Part shown: in pieces, positions 44,749 through 53,630 of the stretch
Layout: each line of letters begins with the position of its first letter
Position numbering within the stretch: position 1 is the first letter of the stretch
Source: Roseiarcus sp963709655
GTDB lineage: Bacteria; Pseudomonadota; Alphaproteobacteria; Rhizobiales; Beijerinckiaceae
DNA: 64,000 nt
NCBI GenBank assembly: GCA_963709655.1
Contig: CAVPXF010000056.1
Location: 868,001 to 932,000, forward strand
Direction: 5' to 3'
Notes under the pieces: model-generated
The model's database searches: none
The model's input: the letters and a program-made list of their open reading frames with translations, nothing else
What the model was told of the DNA's origin: nothing
Position numbers and translations under genes: made by a program

Positions 44749-45366
44749 ATGCAGAAGCTTCAGACCCAGGGACTGCATCACATCACGCTGGTCGGCGCCG
44801 ACCGCCAGACCTCGATCGATTTCTGGGAGGGCATCCTTGGCATGCCCTTCGTGTTCGAGCAGCCGAACCTCGACAACGCGGGCGAGAGCCACATCTATTT
44901 CGATCCCGGCGACGGGCGGCTCATCACCGTCTTTACCCGCGAGGACCGAAAGCCCGTCCACCGCCGCACGCCGACCGACGCGGGCTGCGTGCATCACATC
45001 GCCTTCAACGTTTCGCGCGCGACCTTCATGCAGGCGGTCGAGCGGCTGAACGCGCGCGAAATCCCGAATACCGGCGTGCGCGATCGGATGATCTTCGACG
45101 CGATCTATTTCGAGGATCCGCTGGGGCTGCTGATCGAGCTGTCGTGTTGGAAGTTCGATCCGCCGGAGGGTTTTTCGCGCCCCGACGTTCTATTCGCCGC
45201 GCACAATCTGCGCGTGGCGCGCGGCGAGCGGGCGATCACCGAGGTCCACGTCGCCGACGCCATCGAAAGCCTCGTCAAGGCCTCGACCAAGAGCCTGTCG
45301 GCCGACCGGGCGCCGAAGGACCCGTACCGGCTGTGCAACGCGCCTGAACTCATCCAGAGCAAATAG
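44749..45366 (+). CDS. VOC-superfamily extradiol dioxygenase-like protein
   Basis: 205 residues with an excellent AGGAGGAG site. The paired beta-alpha-beta-beta-beta modules carry His in GLHHITLVGAD, His in GCVHHIAFNVS and Glu in GLLIELSCWKF. This 2-His-1-Glu set is that of extradiol ring-cleaving dioxygenases and glyoxalases. The C-terminal 40 residues (SLVKASTKSLSADRAPKD) are an extra tail. In this operon a ring-cleavage or glyoxalase-like step is likely; the substrate is unknown. Confidence 0.8.
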   Translation: MQKLQTQGLHHITLVGADRQTSIDFWEGILGMPFVFEQPNLDNAGESHIYFDPGDGRLITVFTREDRKPVHRRTPTDAGCVHHIAFNVSRATFMQAVERLNAREIPNTGVRDRMIFDAIYFEDPLGLLIELSCWKFDPPEGFSRPDVLFAAHNLRVARGERAITEVHVADAIESLVKASTKSLSADRAPKDPYRLCNAPELIQSK

Positions 45367-45377
45367 GAGGAACCCCC

Positions 45378-46070
45378 ATGTCCACGATCAAGCTGCATGT
45401 CATCAAGCCGAGCGTGAACAACATGACGGCGCGCGTCTTCGTGCGCGCAGCCAGGCTCGACTTCACTGAGGACGACGTCTACGGCAAGACGCGCTCGGAG
45501 GAATTCTCGGCCAAGAACCCGTCTCACTTGACGCCGATGATCGAGGCTCCCCATCTGCCGAAAGGCGTCATGTGGGAGAGCTGCGCGATCATGCAGTATC
45601 TCTGCAACAAGCATCATCTCGACGCCTTCTATCCGACCGAGCCGGAGAAGCGCGCGATGGTGGACAGCGCGATGTTCTATATCGTCGGTACGCTCTATCC
45701 CTATGTCACACGCGCGACCTATCCGGCGCTCGGCTTCCCGCAATATGCGGGCGAGGTCGGAGCAAGCGACGCCGACGCCGCGGCGAAGGCCAAGGCTGAG
45801 AAGGCCGCCGAGGCGGCGGTCGGCGAGACCCTCGCGGCGTTCCACAAGTTCTTCCTCGACGGCAAGACCTTCGTCGGCGGCGACCATGTCTCGATCGCCG
45901 ATATCCGCCTCGCCTGCAGCCTCGAGTTCCTGAACGTGATCGACTACCCGTTCGCCGGCTGGACCAAGGCCTATATGGCCGCCGTCGAGCAGGCGCTCGG
46001 CGACGCCTATGCCGAGCCGGCGGGGGACGTTCAAGGCTACATCCAGTACGTGAAGGGGAAGAAGGGGTAG
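45378..46070 (+). CDS. Glutathione S-transferase family protein
   Basis: 230 residues, AGGAGG upstream, 11 bases after the VOC gene. The thioredoxin-like half (LHVIKPSVNNMTARVFVRAA, then NPSHLTPMIEAP and WESCAIMQYLC) has the cis-Pro and glutathione gamma-glutamyl sites. The C-terminal helical half has KTFVGGDHVSIADIRLACSL. GSTs in aromatic operons can isomerise ring-cleavage products (maleylpyruvate-type) or cleave ethers. Which applies is inference. Confidence 0.85.
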   Translation: MSTIKLHVIKPSVNNMTARVFVRAARLDFTEDDVYGKTRSEEFSAKNPSHLTPMIEAPHLPKGVMWESCAIMQYLCNKHHLDAFYPTEPEKRAMVDSAMFYIVGTLYPYVTRATYPALGFPQYAGEVGASDADAAAKAKAEKAAEAAVGETLAAFHKFFLDGKTFVGGDHVSIADIRLACSLEFLNVIDYPFAGWTKAYMAAVEQALGDAYAEPAGDVQGYIQYVKGKKG

Positions 46071-46252
46071 GGGGCCCGGCGCGCGGCGCCTCCTCGCGCC
46101 GGCGCGAGCCGACGCCCGTCAGGGTCCCGCGAAAGAGACCGTCGGAGACGGCGAACGCGCCTTTCCTCGTGTCGCCGCATTGACGTCGTCTTCTCGCGCC
46201 GCGATCAATCCACGAACGGCGCTTCGCCGTCTTTCGCGTGGGAGGCAAGACC

Positions 46253-47221
46253 ATGCGCACGATCACGCTCGAAGAGCATTTCGCCACACCGGCTTATCTC
46301 GCCGGGCCGGGCCGCAAGCTGAAGGAGCGCGCCGAACAATCGGACTGGATGGCGAAGCTCATGGCCGACCTCACCGACTTTGGCGACGGGCGCGTTGCGG
46401 CGATGGACAAGGCCGGCGTCACGATGCAGGCGCTGTCGCTGACCTCGCCCGGCGTCGAGCAGCTCTCGGGCGAGGAAGCCAAGAGCGTCGCGCGCGAGAC
46501 CAACGCGGCGATCGGCGAAGCGGTCCGGCGTCATCCGGACCGGTTTTTCGGGCTGGCCTCGCTGCCGCTGATCGACCCGCCGGCGGCGATCGGCGAACTC
46601 GAGCGGTCGATCGCCGCGGACGGCTGCAAGGGCGTGGTGATCAACGGGCACGTCCAGGGGCGCTATCTCGACGACCGGTTCTTCTGGCCCGTCCTTCAGC
46701 GCGCCGAGGCGCTCAAGCTGCCGATCTATCTTCATCCGACGCAATCGCCGAAAGCGGTTGTCGAGGCTTGGTACGCCGGCCTCAAGCCGGCGGTCGCCGA
46801 AATGATGGCGAACGGCGGCTGGGGCTGGCACATCGAGACGGCGCTGCACGTGCTGCGCATGGCGCTCGGCGGCGTGTTCGACGCGCATCCCGAATTGCAG
46901 ATCGTCATTGGACACATGGGGGAGACGCTGCCCTTCATGATCGAGCGGGTCAATTCGATGCCGCCCTCCGTGACCGGGCTCAAGAAGCCCATCAGCGCCT
47001 ATCTGCGCAACAACGTCCATTACACCTTCGCCGGATTCAACTTCCTGCCGACCTTCCTGCAATTGCTGCTCGAGGTCGGCGTCGACCGCATACTGTTCTC
47101 GGCCGATCATCCCTACCGCCCGATGGCGGAGGCGCGCGCCTTCCTTGACCGCCTGCCCGTCAGCCCGGCCGACCGGGAGAGGATCGCGCACGGCAATGCG
47201 GAGCGGCTGTTCGGGGTGTAA
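46253..47221 (+). CDS. Amidohydrolase-2 family decarboxylase (gamma-resorcylate decarboxylase-like)
   Basis: The ATG at 46253 with GGGAGG gives 322 residues. The metal-binding EEHFATPAYL is the Glu-x-His entry of the ACMSD-type family. Others are LPIYLHPTQSP (His), IVIGHMGETLPFM (His) and ILFSADHPYRP (Asp). Members decarboxylate hydroxybenzoates such as 2,6-dihydroxybenzoate or 5-carboxyvanillate, or hydrolyse ring-cleavage products. It is 182 bases after the GST gene, with a separate ribosome site, and probably belongs to the same pathway. Confidence 0.85.
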   Translation: MRTITLEEHFATPAYLAGPGRKLKERAEQSDWMAKLMADLTDFGDGRVAAMDKAGVTMQALSLTSPGVEQLSGEEAKSVARETNAAIGEAVRRHPDRFFGLASLPLIDPPAAIGELERSIAADGCKGVVINGHVQGRYLDDRFFWPVLQRAEALKLPIYLHPTQSPKAVVEAWYAGLKPAVAEMMANGGWGWHIETALHVLRMALGGVFDAHPELQIVIGHMGETLPFMIERVNSMPPSVTGLKKPISAYLRNNVHYTFAGFNFLPTFLQLLLEVGVDRILFSADHPYRPMAEARAFLDRLPVSPADRERIAHGNAERLFGV

Positions 47222-47414
47222 ATGGCGTCCAAGAACCAACAACGGCGGGGCGCTTTTTGGCTTGCGCTACGTTCGGGAATTTGGTCAACCTGTGCGAAGC
47301 CCAGCCGCTCCGTGGAGACGCCAACGAATAGCGTTTGATAAAATCCAATATACTCTGTCCGTTATTGCCATTGGTAATTCGCACAGGTGAAACATTTCGC
47401 TTGCGGGAATTACA

Positions 47415-47876
47415 ATGGAGAAAAGTAACATGAACACAATTGCCGATGTACTCGCCTCGATTGCAGAGGTGCGCGCGCTGATCGAACAAGCGAAATCTCA
47501 GATACTAAAAGACCGTGACATCATCCTTAGCGGTCAGGGCCAGTCGTTCGAACAGGAGGACGAGGCCTCGGACTCGGCCGGTGATGTTGTTCAACGGGAA
47601 GAGGCCGTGGAGGAACTCAACCTCGCGGACGGAGGGGTGGAACGTCTCGAGCGACTCATTCAGCTTGCACCAGCTGCACGGCGGGGCTTCCAGCTCACGA
47701 AGTCTCAATCCGCGTTGTCGCTGATCGAGAACGCAATGGAGGTCGTTGAGGACATCAAACGGTCACGGGAAGTCATTGTTGACGGAGCCTACCTCCTCGA
47801 CACCGCAATGGAGCACCTGGAGAACGCCGTAGGTTGCTTGGAAGAAGCTGGCCTCCAGGGCCCAGCGGTAGACTGA
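47415..47876 (+). CDS. Hypothetical helical protein with atypical composition
   Basis: 153 residues from MEKSNMNTIADVLAS; an ATG five codons later follows GGAG and may be the true start. It is acidic and predicted helical (IAEVRALIEQAKSQILKDRD, LSLIENAMEVVEDIKRSREV, LLDTAMEHLENAVGCLEEAG). Codon use and GC are clearly below the neighbours, and the upstream 190 bases are also AT-rich, suggesting transfer. No family recognised. The spaced helices could form a bundle. Nothing links it to adjacent operons. Confidence 0.6.
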   Translation: MEKSNMNTIADVLASIAEVRALIEQAKSQILKDRDIILSGQGQSFEQEDEASDSAGDVVQREEAVEELNLADGGVERLERLIQLAPAARRGFQLTKSQSALSLIENAMEVVEDIKRSREVIVDGAYLLDTAMEHLENAVGCLEEAGLQGPAVD

Positions 47877-47894
47877 TCGCTACGCGGAGACGCG

Positions 47895-48524
47895 CTAATC
47901 TTTGATTCGGGTGGCCTCTCCCCACGCCGCAACAAAGGTCTTCGCCTTCGCCTCGACCGCCTTCGCCGTCATGCCGGGCTTATAGAGCGCGCCGCCGATG
48001 CCGAAGCCGGCGGCCCCGGCTTCGCGGTAGGGCGCGAGCTTCTCGGGCGTGACGCCCCCGACGGGGAAGAGCGGCGCGTCCTTCGGCAGCACCGATCGCC
48101 ACGCTCGCACCACTTCGGGCGGCAGGGCCTCGGCGGGGAAGAGCTTCAGGCCGGGCGCGCCGAGGCTCAGCGCCGCGAACGCCTCGGTCGGCGTGGCCAC
48201 GCCCGGCAGAACGCTCAGGCCCAGCTTCAGCGCGCATTCGATCACCGCGGGGTCGGCGTTCGGCGCGACGATCAGCCCGGCGCCGGCGTTCGCCGCCGCC
48301 TCGACCGCGCCGGGCAGGAGCACGGTCCCCGCGCCGACGAGCGCGGCCTTGCCGACCCGGCCGGCGATGATCTCGATACTCCTGAACGGATCGGGGGAGT
48401 TGAGCGGAACCTCGATCGCCCCGAAGCCCGCCTCGACCAGGGCGGAGGCGACGGCTTCGGCCTCATCCGGCTTGACGCCGCGGAGAATGGCGATCAGGGG
48501 CGTCGGAGCGAGAGCGAGCATCAT
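47895..48524 (-). CDS. dgoA: 2-dehydro-3-deoxy-6-phosphogalactonate aldolase
   Basis: 209 residues of the KDPG/KDPGal aldolase TIM barrel. PLIAILRGVKPDEA and FGAIEVPLNSPDP (catalytic Glu) open it; VGAGTVLLPGAVEAAANAGA and GLKLFPAEALPPEV (Schiff-base Lys) follow. LNSPDP rather than TLRT.xA favours the DgoA branch. It cleaves KDPGal to pyruvate and glyceraldehyde 3-phosphate. It overlaps the kinase gene by four bases. Confidence 0.9.
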   Translation of the reverse strand: MMLALAPTPLIAILRGVKPDEAEAVASALVEAGFGAIEVPLNSPDPFRSIEIIAGRVGKAALVGAGTVLLPGAVEAAANAGAGLIVAPNADPAVIECALKLGLSVLPGVATPTEAFAALSLGAPGLKLFPAEALPPEVVRAWRSVLPKDAPLFPVGGVTPEKLAPYREAGAAGFGIGGALYKPGMTAKAVEAKAKTFVAAWGEATRIKD

Positions 48525-49444
48525 AGGAGTCCGGCTTGACGGGCGACGAGGAGAAGTCCGTGCGGCGCAGCTTGATCCGGCGCCAGCGCGGTCTCCTCGC
48601 CGAGCGCGGCGAATGCGGTCCGATAACGCGCAACGAGCCCTTTCGCTCCCGCGAGATGCGCAGTTTCCCCGGGAAAGAGCCGCCTGGCCTCGGCGATCTC
48701 CGCGCCGATCATGAGCCCGGAAAGGTAGTCGCCCGCGTCGGCCTCGGCAAGACCGCCCATCAGGGGCAGGCTGCGGGCGCCAAAGAGGGCGCCGAGCAGG
48801 CCGCCGCGCTCGCCTCGGACGGTGGCCGCGCCGCGTCGAGCCCCGCGTGCGAACGCGGGCCCTGGCGCCGCTGACGGGGCAGCGCGGGCGAAGGCGCCGA
48901 TGAGGGTATGGTCGCGGATCGCAGCATAGAGTTCACCGGTGACGAAGGTCTTGAAGCGCAGGACGCGTCCGGCCTCGATAACCACCCATTTGCAATGCGA
49001 GCCGGGCAGCACGACGAGCCGGCCGCCGGCCTCGGCGATCCCGAGGATTTCGATCTCCTCGCCGCGCATCACGTCGGGCTCGCCGTCTGCGTCCGTGAAG
49101 GCGAGGCCGGGGGCGATCATGACGCGCCGGCCGTCCGCCTCGACCGCGACAAGGTTTTCGGCGATTGCGCTGAGATCCGCTGGGCAAGCGACGTAGGGCG
49201 CCTCGCGCCAGCCGTTGCGGCTGCCGACCATGCCCGAGGCGAGGACGGGCAGGGCGGGATGGGCGTCGAGCCAGTCGCCGAGGACGCGCCGGAACGTCGC
49301 CGGAAATCCGCCGGGCGAGACCGAGACCGAAGCAATGCCGTCGGCCGTCGCGATCGTATCGAGGACCGCGCCGTCGCGCGCCATGAGATAGGCGCGGAAG
49401 GCGGACGAGCCCCAGTCGACGCCGATCAGCGCGGGGGCGGTCAC
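48521..49444 (-). CDS. dgoK: 2-dehydro-3-deoxygalactonokinase
   Basis: 307 residues from a GTG (49442-49444). IGVDWGSSAFRAYLMARDG is the DgoK phosphate loop. Also seen: ASGMVGSRNGWREAPYVACP, MRGEEIEILG, VVLPGSHCKWVVIEAGRV, GDYLSGLMIGAEI. It phosphorylates 2-keto-3-deoxygalactonate, the substrate for DgoA next door. The start overlaps the stop of a 23-codon frame. A galactonate dehydratase gene is not in view. Confidence 0.92.
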   Translation of the reverse strand: MTAPALIGVDWGSSAFRAYLMARDGAVLDTIATADGIASVSVSPGGFPATFRRVLGDWLDAHPALPVLASGMVGSRNGWREAPYVACPADLSAIAENLVAVEADGRRVMIAPGLAFTDADGEPDVMRGEEIEILGIAEAGGRLVVLPGSHCKWVVIEAGRVLRFKTFVTGELYAAIRDHTLIGAFARAAPSAAPGPAFARGARRGAATVRGERGGLLGALFGARSLPLMGGLAEADAGDYLSGLMIGAEIAEARRLFPGETAHLAGAKGLVARYRTAFAALGEETALAPDQAAPHGLLLVARQAGLL

Positions 49445-49512
49445 GAGGCGCGGCGGCCGTGCAGGACCGCCATGAGGCCGGAGTGCGCGAGCGACGTCGC
49501 CTGCGACGTCAT
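49441..49512 (-). CDS. Possible coupled 23-residue leader peptide between dehydrogenase and dgoK
   Basis: The ATG (49510-49512) overlaps the dehydrogenase stop as ATGA, and the TGA (49441-49443) overlaps dgoK's GTG as GTGA. The peptide (MTSQATSLAHSGLMAVLHGR plus three residues) has no known relatives. The double overlap would carry ribosomes through to dgoK. It may equally be chance in GC-rich spacer. Confidence 0.25.
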   Translation of the reverse strand: MTSQATSLAHSGLMAVLHGRRAS

Positions 49513-50456
49513 TCGCCGATCTCCTCCGCCGCCCGCTTCTTGTGCGCGGCCAGCGCCATCAGCCGCCGGTCGCGCCAGGCCGCGCGCTCGCCGAGCTTGT
49601 CGGCCGGCAGCTGGCGGCGGCGCTCGGCCTCGATCGCGTCCATCGCTTCGCCCGTCCAGTCGACCCGCCGCTGCATCGAGGGGAAGATCCCGGCGTAGAT
49701 GCCCTGGTAGCGCTCGGCATAGTCGCGCACCCCGCCGGGCGCATTGAGGTCGATGGTCTCGAACGGACCCATGAAGGACCAGCGCAACGCCAGGCCCTCG
49801 CGGATCGCGACGTCGACGTCCTTGGCGCTGGCGTAGCCGTCGGCGACGAGCCGGAACGCCTCTTCGAGCAGCGCCCCCTGCAGCCGGTTGACGACAAAGC
49901 CGTCGATCTCCCGCGCCATCACGATCGGCGCATGGCCGGCTCCTTCGAGAAGGGCGGCGGCGCGCTCGATCGCCTCGCGCTCCGTCCACGGCGCCGGAAC
50001 GATTTCGACCGACGGGATCAGATAGGGCGGATTGATTGGGTGGGCGACGAGGCAGCGCCCGCGACCCTTGAGACCCAGGCTGAACGCCGACGGCAGGATC
50101 GCCGAGGTGGAGCTTGCCAGCACGGCTTCGGGATCAGCGAGGCGGTCGAGTTCGGCGAACACGCGCCGCTTCGTCTGAATGTCCTCGGGCGTGTTTTCCT
50201 GGACGTAGCTCGCCCCGTGCAGAGCGTCTTCGAGGGAGACCGCCCGGCGTATCCGGGCGCGCACCGAGAGCGGCGCTTCGCCGTGCAAAAGCTCGTTGGC
50301 GTCGAGGTCCGGCAGGACCCGGTTGACGAAACTCAGCGCCTCGTCGGTCGCCTCGGGCCGATCGTCCCAGATCGCCACCTCGTGGCCGGCGCGCGCAAAG
50401 CTGACCGCCCAGGCGCGGCCGACAAGACCAAGTCCGACGAGAGCGATCTTGCTCAT
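49509..50456 (-). CDS. 3-hydroxyacyl-CoA dehydrogenase-fold NAD-dependent dehydrogenase (L-gulonate 3-dehydrogenase-like)
   Basis: The ATG at 50456 with GGAGGAG gives 315 residues. The NAD site is MSKIALVGLGLVGRAWAVSF. The catalytic segments are VQENTPEDIQTKR, LASSTSAILPSAF and GRCLVAHPINPPYLIP, followed by EIDGFVVNRLQGALLEEAFR. Short single-domain members oxidise L-gulonate, carnitine or similar hydroxy acids rather than fatty acyl-CoA. Lying just upstream of dgoK-dgoA, it likely feeds or branches a sugar-acid pathway. Confidence 0.82.
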   Translation of the reverse strand: MSKIALVGLGLVGRAWAVSFARAGHEVAIWDDRPEATDEALSFVNRVLPDLDANELLHGEAPLSVRARIRRAVSLEDALHGASYVQENTPEDIQTKRRVFAELDRLADPEAVLASSTSAILPSAFSLGLKGRGRCLVAHPINPPYLIPSVEIVPAPWTEREAIERAAALLEGAGHAPIVMAREIDGFVVNRLQGALLEEAFRLVADGYASAKDVDVAIREGLALRWSFMGPFETIDLNAPGGVRDYAERYQGIYAGIFPSMQRRVDWTGEAMDAIEAERRRQLPADKLGERAAWRDRRLMALAAHKKRAAEEIGE

Positions 50457-50584
50457 CCGGCTCCTCCGGGCCATTTTGCTAGCCGCGTCAAGCAGTAGCA
50501 GGCTGCTGCGCCAAGGCCAACGCCCCCGCGGAAATTAGGAGGCGCGGCGTCCACCGAAGGGCGCTGGGCTACAGGCGCGCGCGT

Positions 50585-50705
50585 TCCCCCTCGCCCCGCT
50601 TGCGGGGAGAGGGCCGGGGTGAGGGGCTTGGCGATTGGCCGCTGTGGGCGCTCACCCGGCCCCTCATCCTAACCTTCTCCCCGCGCGCGGGAGAAGGGAC
50701 GCGAG
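50585..50705. repeat. Composite palindromic element (family P), copy upstream of the cyclase gene
   Basis: CCCTCGCCCCGCTTGCGGGG, GGGTGAGGGGC, a spacer, CGGCCCCTCATCCTAACC, then CTTCTCCCCGCGCGCGGG-AGAAGG. The arms match those at 7270 and 16632. The rest of the 336-base gap 50457-50792 shows no gene. Confidence 0.75.
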
Positions 50706-50792
50706 TCCACCGCCCGAGACCGCGCGACGGCCGCCCTCCGAGCTCGGCAACTCTGTTTGGCCGATCCGCGCCGAGGCTCTATCATCGGCCGC

Positions 50793-51998
50793 ATGACCGA
50801 TGACGACATTGTCGCTCTGGCCGGCTGGGTCGCGGAGGCCGGCCTCGCCGGCGCGTCCGAGACGACGCTGCTGCAGGGCTTTTGCGAACGCGCGGCCGCC
50901 GCCGGCCTGCCGCTGGCGCGCGGGGTCGCGTTCATCGACACCCTGCATCCGCTGTACGAAGGGCGGACGTTTCGCTGGGATCGGGACAAGCCGGACGTGA
51001 CCTTCACCGACTACGGCCGCAGCACGGAGGGCGAAGGCGCAGAGCGCTGGCGGACCAGCCCCTGGTTCCGCATGCTGAACGACGGCGTGTCTGTGCTGCG
51101 GCGGCGGGTCGGTCCGGACACGGCGTCCGAATTTCCGATCCTGCGCGAGCTGTACGAAGCGTCGCTCACCGAATATGTCGCCGTTCTCAATCGCTTCGAC
51201 GCCGACGGCGTGATCGGCGAGATGGACTCGTTCTATTCGGGCTGGATGACGGACCGGCCGGAAGGCTTTTCCGACGCGGAGGTCGACGTCATCACGCGGC
51301 TCGTTCCGCACCTCGGGCTGGCGATCAAGGCGGCGACGCTTGCCCGGATGGCCGAAACCCTGGTCGAGACCTACCTCGGCCGCGACGCGGGGCGTCGGGT
51401 CATGCAAGGGCGGATCGAACGCGGCGTCGCCGACCGCATCAAGACGGTGCTCTGGTTCAGCGACCTGCATGATTACACCCGCATTTCAGACAGCGCCGAC
51501 CCCGAGCAGATCATTCCGCTCCTCAACGACTACGCCGACGCGGTCGTGTCGGCGATCCACGCCCATTCGGGCGACGTCTTGAAGCTGATCGGCGACGGGG
51601 TGCTGGCGATCTTTCCCGCCCAGGATCGCGCCCGCGCCACGGCGGTCGCGCTCGAAGCGGCGAAGGAGGCCCGCGCGGCGGTGGCGGCGCTGAACGACCG
51701 GCGCGGGGCGGAGGGGCTCCCGACCACCGACATGTATCTCGGCCTTCACCTCGGCGTGGTGTTCTACGGCAACATCGGCAGCCAGGATCGTCTCGATTTC
51801 ACCGTCGTCGGACCCGCGGTCAACGAGGTGTCGCGGATCGCCGCGATGTGCCGCTCGGTCGATCAGCCGGTCCTGATCTCCTCGACCTTCGTCGAATCCT
51901 TCGGCTCCGATCGCCGTCCGTTCGTGTCCGTCGGCCGTTACGCCCTGCGCGGGGTCGGCAGGCCGCAGGAGTTGTTCACCCTCGACCCGAACGGATGA
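50793..51998 (+). CDS. Class III adenylate/guanylate cyclase
   Basis: 401 residues from MTDDDIVALAGWVAEAGL. The first 215 form a helical sensory region of the kind found in rhizobial cyclases (FIDTLHPLYEGRTFRWD, YSGWMTDRPEGFSDAEVD). The cyclase domain begins near 230: VLWFSDLHDYTRISDS with metal-binding Asp residues, KLIGDGVLAIFP, and LDFTVVGPAVNEVSRIA. The GPAVN variant replaces the classical GDAVN. It makes cAMP or cGMP; no membrane span is visible. Monocistronic. Confidence 0.9.
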   Translation: MTDDDIVALAGWVAEAGLAGASETTLLQGFCERAAAAGLPLARGVAFIDTLHPLYEGRTFRWDRDKPDVTFTDYGRSTEGEGAERWRTSPWFRMLNDGVSVLRRRVGPDTASEFPILRELYEASLTEYVAVLNRFDADGVIGEMDSFYSGWMTDRPEGFSDAEVDVITRLVPHLGLAIKAATLARMAETLVETYLGRDAGRRVMQGRIERGVADRIKTVLWFSDLHDYTRISDSADPEQIIPLLNDYADAVVSAIHAHSGDVLKLIGDGVLAIFPAQDRARATAVALEAAKEARAAVAALNDRRGAEGLPTTDMYLGLHLGVVFYGNIGSQDRLDFTVVGPAVNEVSRIAAMCRSVDQPVLISSTFVESFGSDRRPFVSVGRYALRGVGRPQELFTLDPNG

Positions 51999-52307
51999 GG
52001 AGGGCCCCCGCGCCCCGAGCGCCGACGAGCGTCCGTCTGACGCGCACGAAAATGGTCGCGGATGCCGTCGAGCGATGGGCGTGTCCCTGTTTGAACCTCG
52101 TCCGGATTCCGGACGATCATTCCTTTCCGCAACAGGCTGACGCCGACGGGCGACAGTCGGCGGGGCCGTTCGGGTAAACGCTTGGCGCCGAATGCGTAAG
52201 CTATCCCGCCCGCGGTCCATCAAGCGATGCGTAACGAGCCAATATGCGACCAGGCGCCTGAGCGATCTCGCAGCGGACGAGGCCGGGCTGCGCCTGGCTG
52301 GGCTGAC
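51999..52307. other. Intergenic region cyclase / MFS transporter (convergent)
   Basis: 309 bases between two convergent genes. Short hairpins (GTCCGGATTCCGGAC at about 52110, CGACGGGCGACAGTCG) but no T-run terminator and no coding sequence. Confidence 0.5.
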
Positions 52308-53630
52308 CTACGCCGTTGCCGCCACGCGTGCCGCCTGCGCGCCGCCTGCTGGCTGATCGGCCCGGTCCTCGTCCGGCCGATGGAAGAGGAGCACGACGAC
52401 CACGGACGACAGCGCCAACGCGGTCATGAGCAGGAAGGCGTACTCGAACGATCCGAACGTACCGACCACCCAACCGGTGATCGCGGGCGCCAGGAAGCCG
52501 GAGATCGCGAAGCCCGTATCCATGATGCCGAGCGCCGTGGCGGCCCGTCCCGGCACGATGTCGACGTTGACTGCGTAATACGATGCGTTGGCGCCCATGC
52601 TGAAGGCCACCGCCACGGTGATCCCGGCGATCGCCACCGGCAAGCTGTGGACGAGGCCGACCGGGATCACGGCGAGCGCCGCGAGAAGCTGGGTGACGCC
52701 GATCAACAGGCTTCTTGATATCCGAAAACTTCCCGTGCGTTTCAGCAAATAATCGGAAAGATAACCGAGCGCCACCAGCATGACCGAGGCGCAGGCCCAC
52801 GGCAGGATTGCAAACAGGCCCACTTCGCGGACGTTCAACTTGTAGGTGACTTGCAGGTAGTTCGGCAGCCAGCCCATGAAGAAGAACAGGAAGTAGCCGA
52901 ACACGAAGAACGCCCAATAGTTCGCCAGCAGCGTCCGGTTGGTGAGCAGCAGGCGCCAGTCGGTGAAGCCGTGGCGCACATGCCTGGCGACACGATTGCG
53001 GGCCGCCTCGACCCCGCCGCGGATATGCTTCAACTCCGCGTCGCCGACGAACGACGACTGCTCCGGGTCGTTGCGGAAGAAAATAAGCCACACCGGAACC
53101 CAGACCGCGCTCAGCGCCGTCAGCGTGAAGAACATGCCGCGCCAGCCGAACGCATGGATCAACTGTGTTGTCAGCGGCGCGCCGATTGCAAGCGCCAGCG
53201 GCACGGCGACCAGGGTATTGCCAAGGGCGATGGCGCGTTCGTGCGGAGGAAGCCAGCGGCTGACGGCGCCGGTCAACGCCGGGAAGTTCGGCCCCTCCGC
53301 CACCCCGAGCACGGTGCGCGCGATGTAGAGCGTGAGGAACCCGCCGGCAAATCCGGTGGCCCCGATCGATGCGGTCCACAGCACGGCTGCGGTGAGAAGC
53401 ACAGCGCGGGCGCCCCACCGATCGACCGCGATCCCGCCAAGGAACGTGGTGACCGCGTAGCCCAGTCCGAAGGCCCCGAGGATCAGCCCGATCTCGGCCG
53501 GTCCCAGTCCGAGCTCTGCCTTGATATCGCCTATCGCGAAGGCGATCGCCGACCGATCGATATAGTTCGCGACAGTGATATAGAAGAGAAGAGCGATGAC
53601 GATCCAGCGAAAGCCGCCCTTGGTTGCCAT
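52308..53630 (-). CDS. MFS transporter, anion:cation symporter (ACS) family
   Basis: The ATG at 53630 with GGAGG gives 440 residues and 12 membrane segments. The hallmark NYIDRSAIAFAIGDIKAELG in helix 1 and GGIAVDRWGARAVLL in loop 2-3 place it in the ACS family, importers of organic anions (hexuronates, galactonate, tartrate, aromatic acids). The mid-loop (ELKHIRGGVEAARN) and the second half (MGWLPNYLQVTYKLNV) are intact. It could import sugar acids for the dgo genes 2 kb away, but this is only inference. Confidence 0.88.
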   Translation of the reverse strand: MATKGGFRWIVIALLFYITVANYIDRSAIAFAIGDIKAELGLGPAEIGLILGAFGLGYAVTTFLGGIAVDRWGARAVLLTAAVLWTASIGATGFAGGFLTLYIARTVLGVAEGPNFPALTGAVSRWLPPHERAIALGNTLVAVPLALAIGAPLTTQLIHAFGWRGMFFTLTALSAVWVPVWLIFFRNDPEQSSFVGDAELKHIRGGVEAARNRVARHVRHGFTDWRLLLTNRTLLANYWAFFVFGYFLFFFMGWLPNYLQVTYKLNVREVGLFAILPWACASVMLVALGYLSDYLLKRTGSFRISRSLLIGVTQLLAALAVIPVGLVHSLPVAIAGITVAVAFSMGANASYYAVNVDIVPGRAATALGIMDTGFAISGFLAPAITGWVVGTFGSFEYAFLLMTALALSSVVVVLLFHRPDEDRADQPAGGAQAARVAATA

